From an uncultured Verrucomicrobiota bacterium (GTDB lineage: Bacteria > Verrucomicrobiota > Kiritimatiellia > RFP12 > UBA1067): a stretch of 15,021 nt of DNA. The notes under the pieces are model-generated. The model saw only the letters and a program-made list of their open reading frames with translations. It did not search any database and was not told the DNA's origin. The position numbers were made by a program, and so were the translations under genes. Numbering within the stretch: the first letter of the stretch is position 1; the number at the start of each line of letters is the position of its first letter. Of this stretch, positions 13,423 through 15,021 are shown in pieces. The stretch covers positions 1-15,021 of the forward strand of contig CAMEZU010000023.1 in the NCBI GenBank assembly GCA_945947925.1. The letters run 5' to 3'.

Positions 13423-14820
13423 ATGACAGGTGACACCATTACGGCAATCGCCACCGCGTCCGGACGCGGTGGCGTTGCTGTCATTCGGGTGTCGGGTCCC
13501 GAGGCCTTCGCGGTCGCCGAGAAAATCGCGGGGACAGTCCCCGCGCCCGGGCGGTTCCGCTTCGCGACGTTTCGCGATGAGGAGAGAAGGGTTGGGTCTT
13601 GCTCTGGGGAGGCGGGGACGCCTCCCCTGCGGGTGGGGCCTGCACCATCCTCCGAAAATCCAAACAGCCAAACACCCCAACAGCCCAACATCCTCGATGC
13701 GGGCCTTGTCCTGGCCTTCAAGGGTCCGCATTCGTACACGGGGGAGGACGTGGTCGAGTTCCAGTGCCATGGCGGAAGCGTGGCGCCGCGGCGCGTCCTC
13801 GAGGCGTGCCTCCGTGCGGGCGCGCGGCTCGCGCGGCGGGGCGAGTTTACGGAGCGCGCCTTTCTGAACGGACGGCTGGACTACGACCAGGCGGAAAGTG
13901 TCCTCGACCTCATCGACGCGAAGACGGACCGTGCGGCGGCGGCGGCGCTGGAGGGTCTCTCAGGACGGAAGACGCGCGCGCTCCGATCCCTTTACGACTC
14001 CGTGCTGACGCTGTCGTCGACGGTCGAGCACGCGTTGGATGTGGACGAAGGGGAGCTGCCGGGCGGATTCGCGGAGGGACTCGAGCGGGAGCTAGGCGCC
14101 ATTCGCACCGCCTTCGCGCAGGCGCTCGTCCGCGCCCGCGAGGGGAAGATGCTGCGCGAGGGCGCGCTCGTCGTCCTGGTGGGCGCGCCGAATGCGGGCA
14201 AGAGTTCGCTCCTCAACGCGCTTCTCGGCGAAAGCCGCGCGATCGTCTCGCCGATTGCAGGAACGACGCGCGACACGATCGAGGAGTGGCTCGACCTCGG
14301 CGGCTGGCCGGTGCGGCTCGTGGACACGGCGGGCCTCCGGGAAACGGACGATGCAATCGAAGCGGAAGGGGTCCGCCGTGCCGAAGACCTCATCGCCAAA
14401 GCCGACGTCGTCGTGAGGCTGGTGGGGGTTGAGGAGGTTGAGGAAGTTTCGGAGGTTGAGGACGTTTCGGAAATCGTCGTTCTCTCGAAATGCGATCTCC
14501 TGTCCACCCCCCGTCCCTCGTCCCCCGTCCCTCTCCTCCTCTCGTCAAAGACCGGGGAGGGCCTCGAGGCGCTGCGGCGGGCGATTGTCGCGCGGCTGGA
14601 GGCGAAGGCGGCGTCAGGAGCGGATGCGGGCGCGGCGTCGGATCGCCTCGCGGCGGCGCTCCTCGAGGCGCAGGCGCTGCTGCCGGCGGACATGGGCGAC
14701 CTGGTGCTGGCGGGCAACGCGCTCGCGCGCGCGGCAGAGGTCCTGGGCCGTCCCCTCGGCGCGGTCTATTCCGCCGATCTCCTCGACGCCCTCTTCTCCC
14801 GCTTCTGCGTCGGCAAGTAA
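13423..14820 (+). CDS. mnmE: tRNA modification GTPase MnmE (TrmE)
   Basis: 465 aa. The N-terminal folate-binding domain starts TGDTITAIATASGRGGVAVIRVSG. GPHSYTGEDVVEFQCHGG (101-118) and RRGEFTERAFLNGRLD are family hallmarks. The G domain has G1 GAPNAGKSS (254-262), G2 GTTRDT, G3 DTAG and G4 SKCD, where NKxD is usual. It ends with the C-terminal FCVGK (461-465), whose Cys is functionally important. With MnmG it forms the complex that modifies U34 of tRNAs. Residues about 53-89 are extra relative to E. coli MnmE, where the two strands are joined by a short turn. They are encoded by hairpin and spacer-like repeat DNA and are rich in P, S, N and Q. A second odd segment in the G domain reads EVEEVSEVEDVSE. 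The frame is intact, so the protein is probably functional with tolerated loops. Confidence 0.95.
   Translation: MTGDTITAIATASGRGGVAVIRVSGPEAFAVAEKIAGTVPAPGRFRFATFRDEERRVGSCSGEAGTPPLRVGPAPSSENPNSQTPQQPNILDAGLVLAFKGPHSYTGEDVVEFQCHGGSVAPRRVLEACLRAGARLARRGEFTERAFLNGRLDYDQAESVLDLIDAKTDRAAAAALEGLSGRKTRALRSLYDSVLTLSSTVEHALDVDEGELPGGFAEGLERELGAIRTAFAQALVRAREGKMLREGALVVLVGAPNAGKSSLLNALLGESRAIVSPIAGTTRDTIEEWLDLGGWPVRLVDTAGLRETDDAIEAEGVRRAEDLIAKADVVVRLVGVEEVEEVSEVEDVSEIVVLSKCDLLSTPRPSSPVPLLLSSKTGEGLEALRRAIVARLEAKAASGADAGAASDRLAAALLEAQALLPADMGDLVLAGNALARAAEVLGRPLGAVYSADLLDALFSRFCVGK
13527..13545. repeat. perfect palindrome in mnmE
   Basis: CGCGGGGAC, one central A, GTCCCCGCG: a perfect 9-1-9 inverted repeat. 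The protein here (residues 35-42) shows no extra length, so the palindrome may have replaced or arisen within normal coding sequence. It shares the GGGGAC core with the hairpins at 34-112 and 13606-13627. Confidence 0.7.
13579..13689. repeat. in-frame repeat insertion in mnmE
   Basis: About 111 bp coding for residues 53-89. It contains a hairpin at 13606-13627 (GGGGAGGCG, GGGA loop, CGCCTCCCC) and then a C/A-rich stretch of CCAAACA-like units that matches, in reverse complement, the spacer 13364-13422. Its base style differs from the surrounding GC3-rich coding DNA. Confidence 0.65.
14434..14469. repeat. 18-bp tandem duplication in mnmE G domain
   Basis: Two copies of GAGGTTGAGGAMGTTTCG (14434-14451 and 14452-14469) differ at one base and encode EVEEVS-EVEDVS. 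They lie between the G3 and G4 motifs. Confidence 0.75.
14507..14533. repeat. CCCCGTCCCTC repeat in mnmE
   Basis: The pyrimidine-rich unit CCCCGTCCCTC occurs twice with a 14-bp period just after G4, encoding STPRPSSPVP. The opposite strand carries several G runs that could form a quadruplex. CTCGTCCCCCG recurs after the gene at 14825-14835. Confidence 0.6.
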
Positions 14821-14840
14821 GTCACTCGTCCCCCGCAGGC

Positions 14841-15021
14841 CAGCCCGAGGACAAGGAGCGACCAACCACCCGACCGCTCTTTGTCCTGGTGTCTTGGCGT
14901 CCTGCGCAACCGCCCATCAAGGCCACTTGCCTTAGTTAACGGTTGAACAGCCCTTGTACATGGAGTGACCAACCACCCGCCAATGCAGCTGCATTGGTAA
15001 GCGGTTGCGAAGACGCCAGGA
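14841..15021. repeat. repeat-rich spacer after mnmE
   Basis: Nothing coding is seen from 14821 to the window end. A 32-bp segment starting CAGCCC at 14841-14872 recurs at 14948-14979 (107-bp period, about 5 mismatches; GGAGYGACCAACCACCCG is shared). Each copy sits in a different hairpin: GGACAAGGAGCG (14849-14860) with CGCTCTTTGTCC (14875-14886), and the perfect palindrome CCAATGCAGCTGCATTGG (14980-14997) flanked by CAACC/GGTTG (14970-14974, 15003-15007). The first hairpin may terminate mnmE transcription, though there is no T run. The window may cut a longer array. Confidence 0.6.

Noticed and set aside
14901..15010. Possible integron attC-like site (GTTAAC / CGGTTG motifs)
   Set aside because: The core does not satisfy RYYYAAC...GTRRRRY pairing, and no integrase or cassette gene is present.

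Overview
The window looks like the replication-origin neighbourhood of a bacterial chromosome. dnaN, dnaA and mnmG are adjacent on the minus strand. Right of about 7,000-7,360 every gene lies on the plus strand, so transcription diverges from that point on both sides, as expected beside oriC. The coding DNA is GC-rich (strong G/C at third codon positions) with short AT-rich spacers. I place the organism tentatively in the PVC group (Kiritimatiellota/Lentisphaerota-like). The basis is overall gene style, the NahK-like kinase and the dispersed hairpin repeats; no rRNA or other marker confirms it.

Left block (128-6962, all minus strand, transcribed right to left): mnmG (tRNA wobble-uridine modification), dnaA, dnaN, a THUMP-type RNA methyltransferase and a small coiled-coil protein of unknown function. 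The last two overlap by 4 bp (ATGA) and end at a very large hairpin. DnaA-box-like 9-mers of the type TTATCRACA or TTATTGACA lie on both sides of dnaA, and one is inside the dnaA promoter. mnmG carries three perfect copies of the palindrome TGTTCCACGTGGAACA, a parS chromosome-partition site. All are in the same reading frame, inside a protein segment that standard MnmG lacks.

The divergent spacer 6963-7364 is AT-rich, has one DnaA-box-like 9-mer, and is the best oriC candidate by strand logic.

Right block (7365-14820, all plus strand): a phosphoglycerate-mutase-like metalloenzyme, an ASKHA/ROK-like sugar kinase with an unusual N-terminal extension, an APH-fold kinase closely resembling N-acetylhexosamine 1-kinase, a CPA2 cation/proton antiporter fused to a PTS EIIA-like domain, and mnmE. 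The two kinases suggest amino-sugar or glycan metabolism. MnmE is the partner of MnmG, so the two halves of one tRNA-modifying enzyme flank the region.

Three themes run through the window. First, mnmG, the metalloenzyme gene and the antiporter gene each have a TGnTATAAT box only 8-9 nt before the start codon, implying leaderless mRNAs, whereas other genes have Shine-Dalgarno leaders. Second, short intergenic-type repeats and hairpins are scattered through spacers and also sit in frame inside mnmE. Third, both MnmE and MnmG have in-frame DNA-level insertions that look selected, or tolerated, for their DNA rather than their protein sequence.
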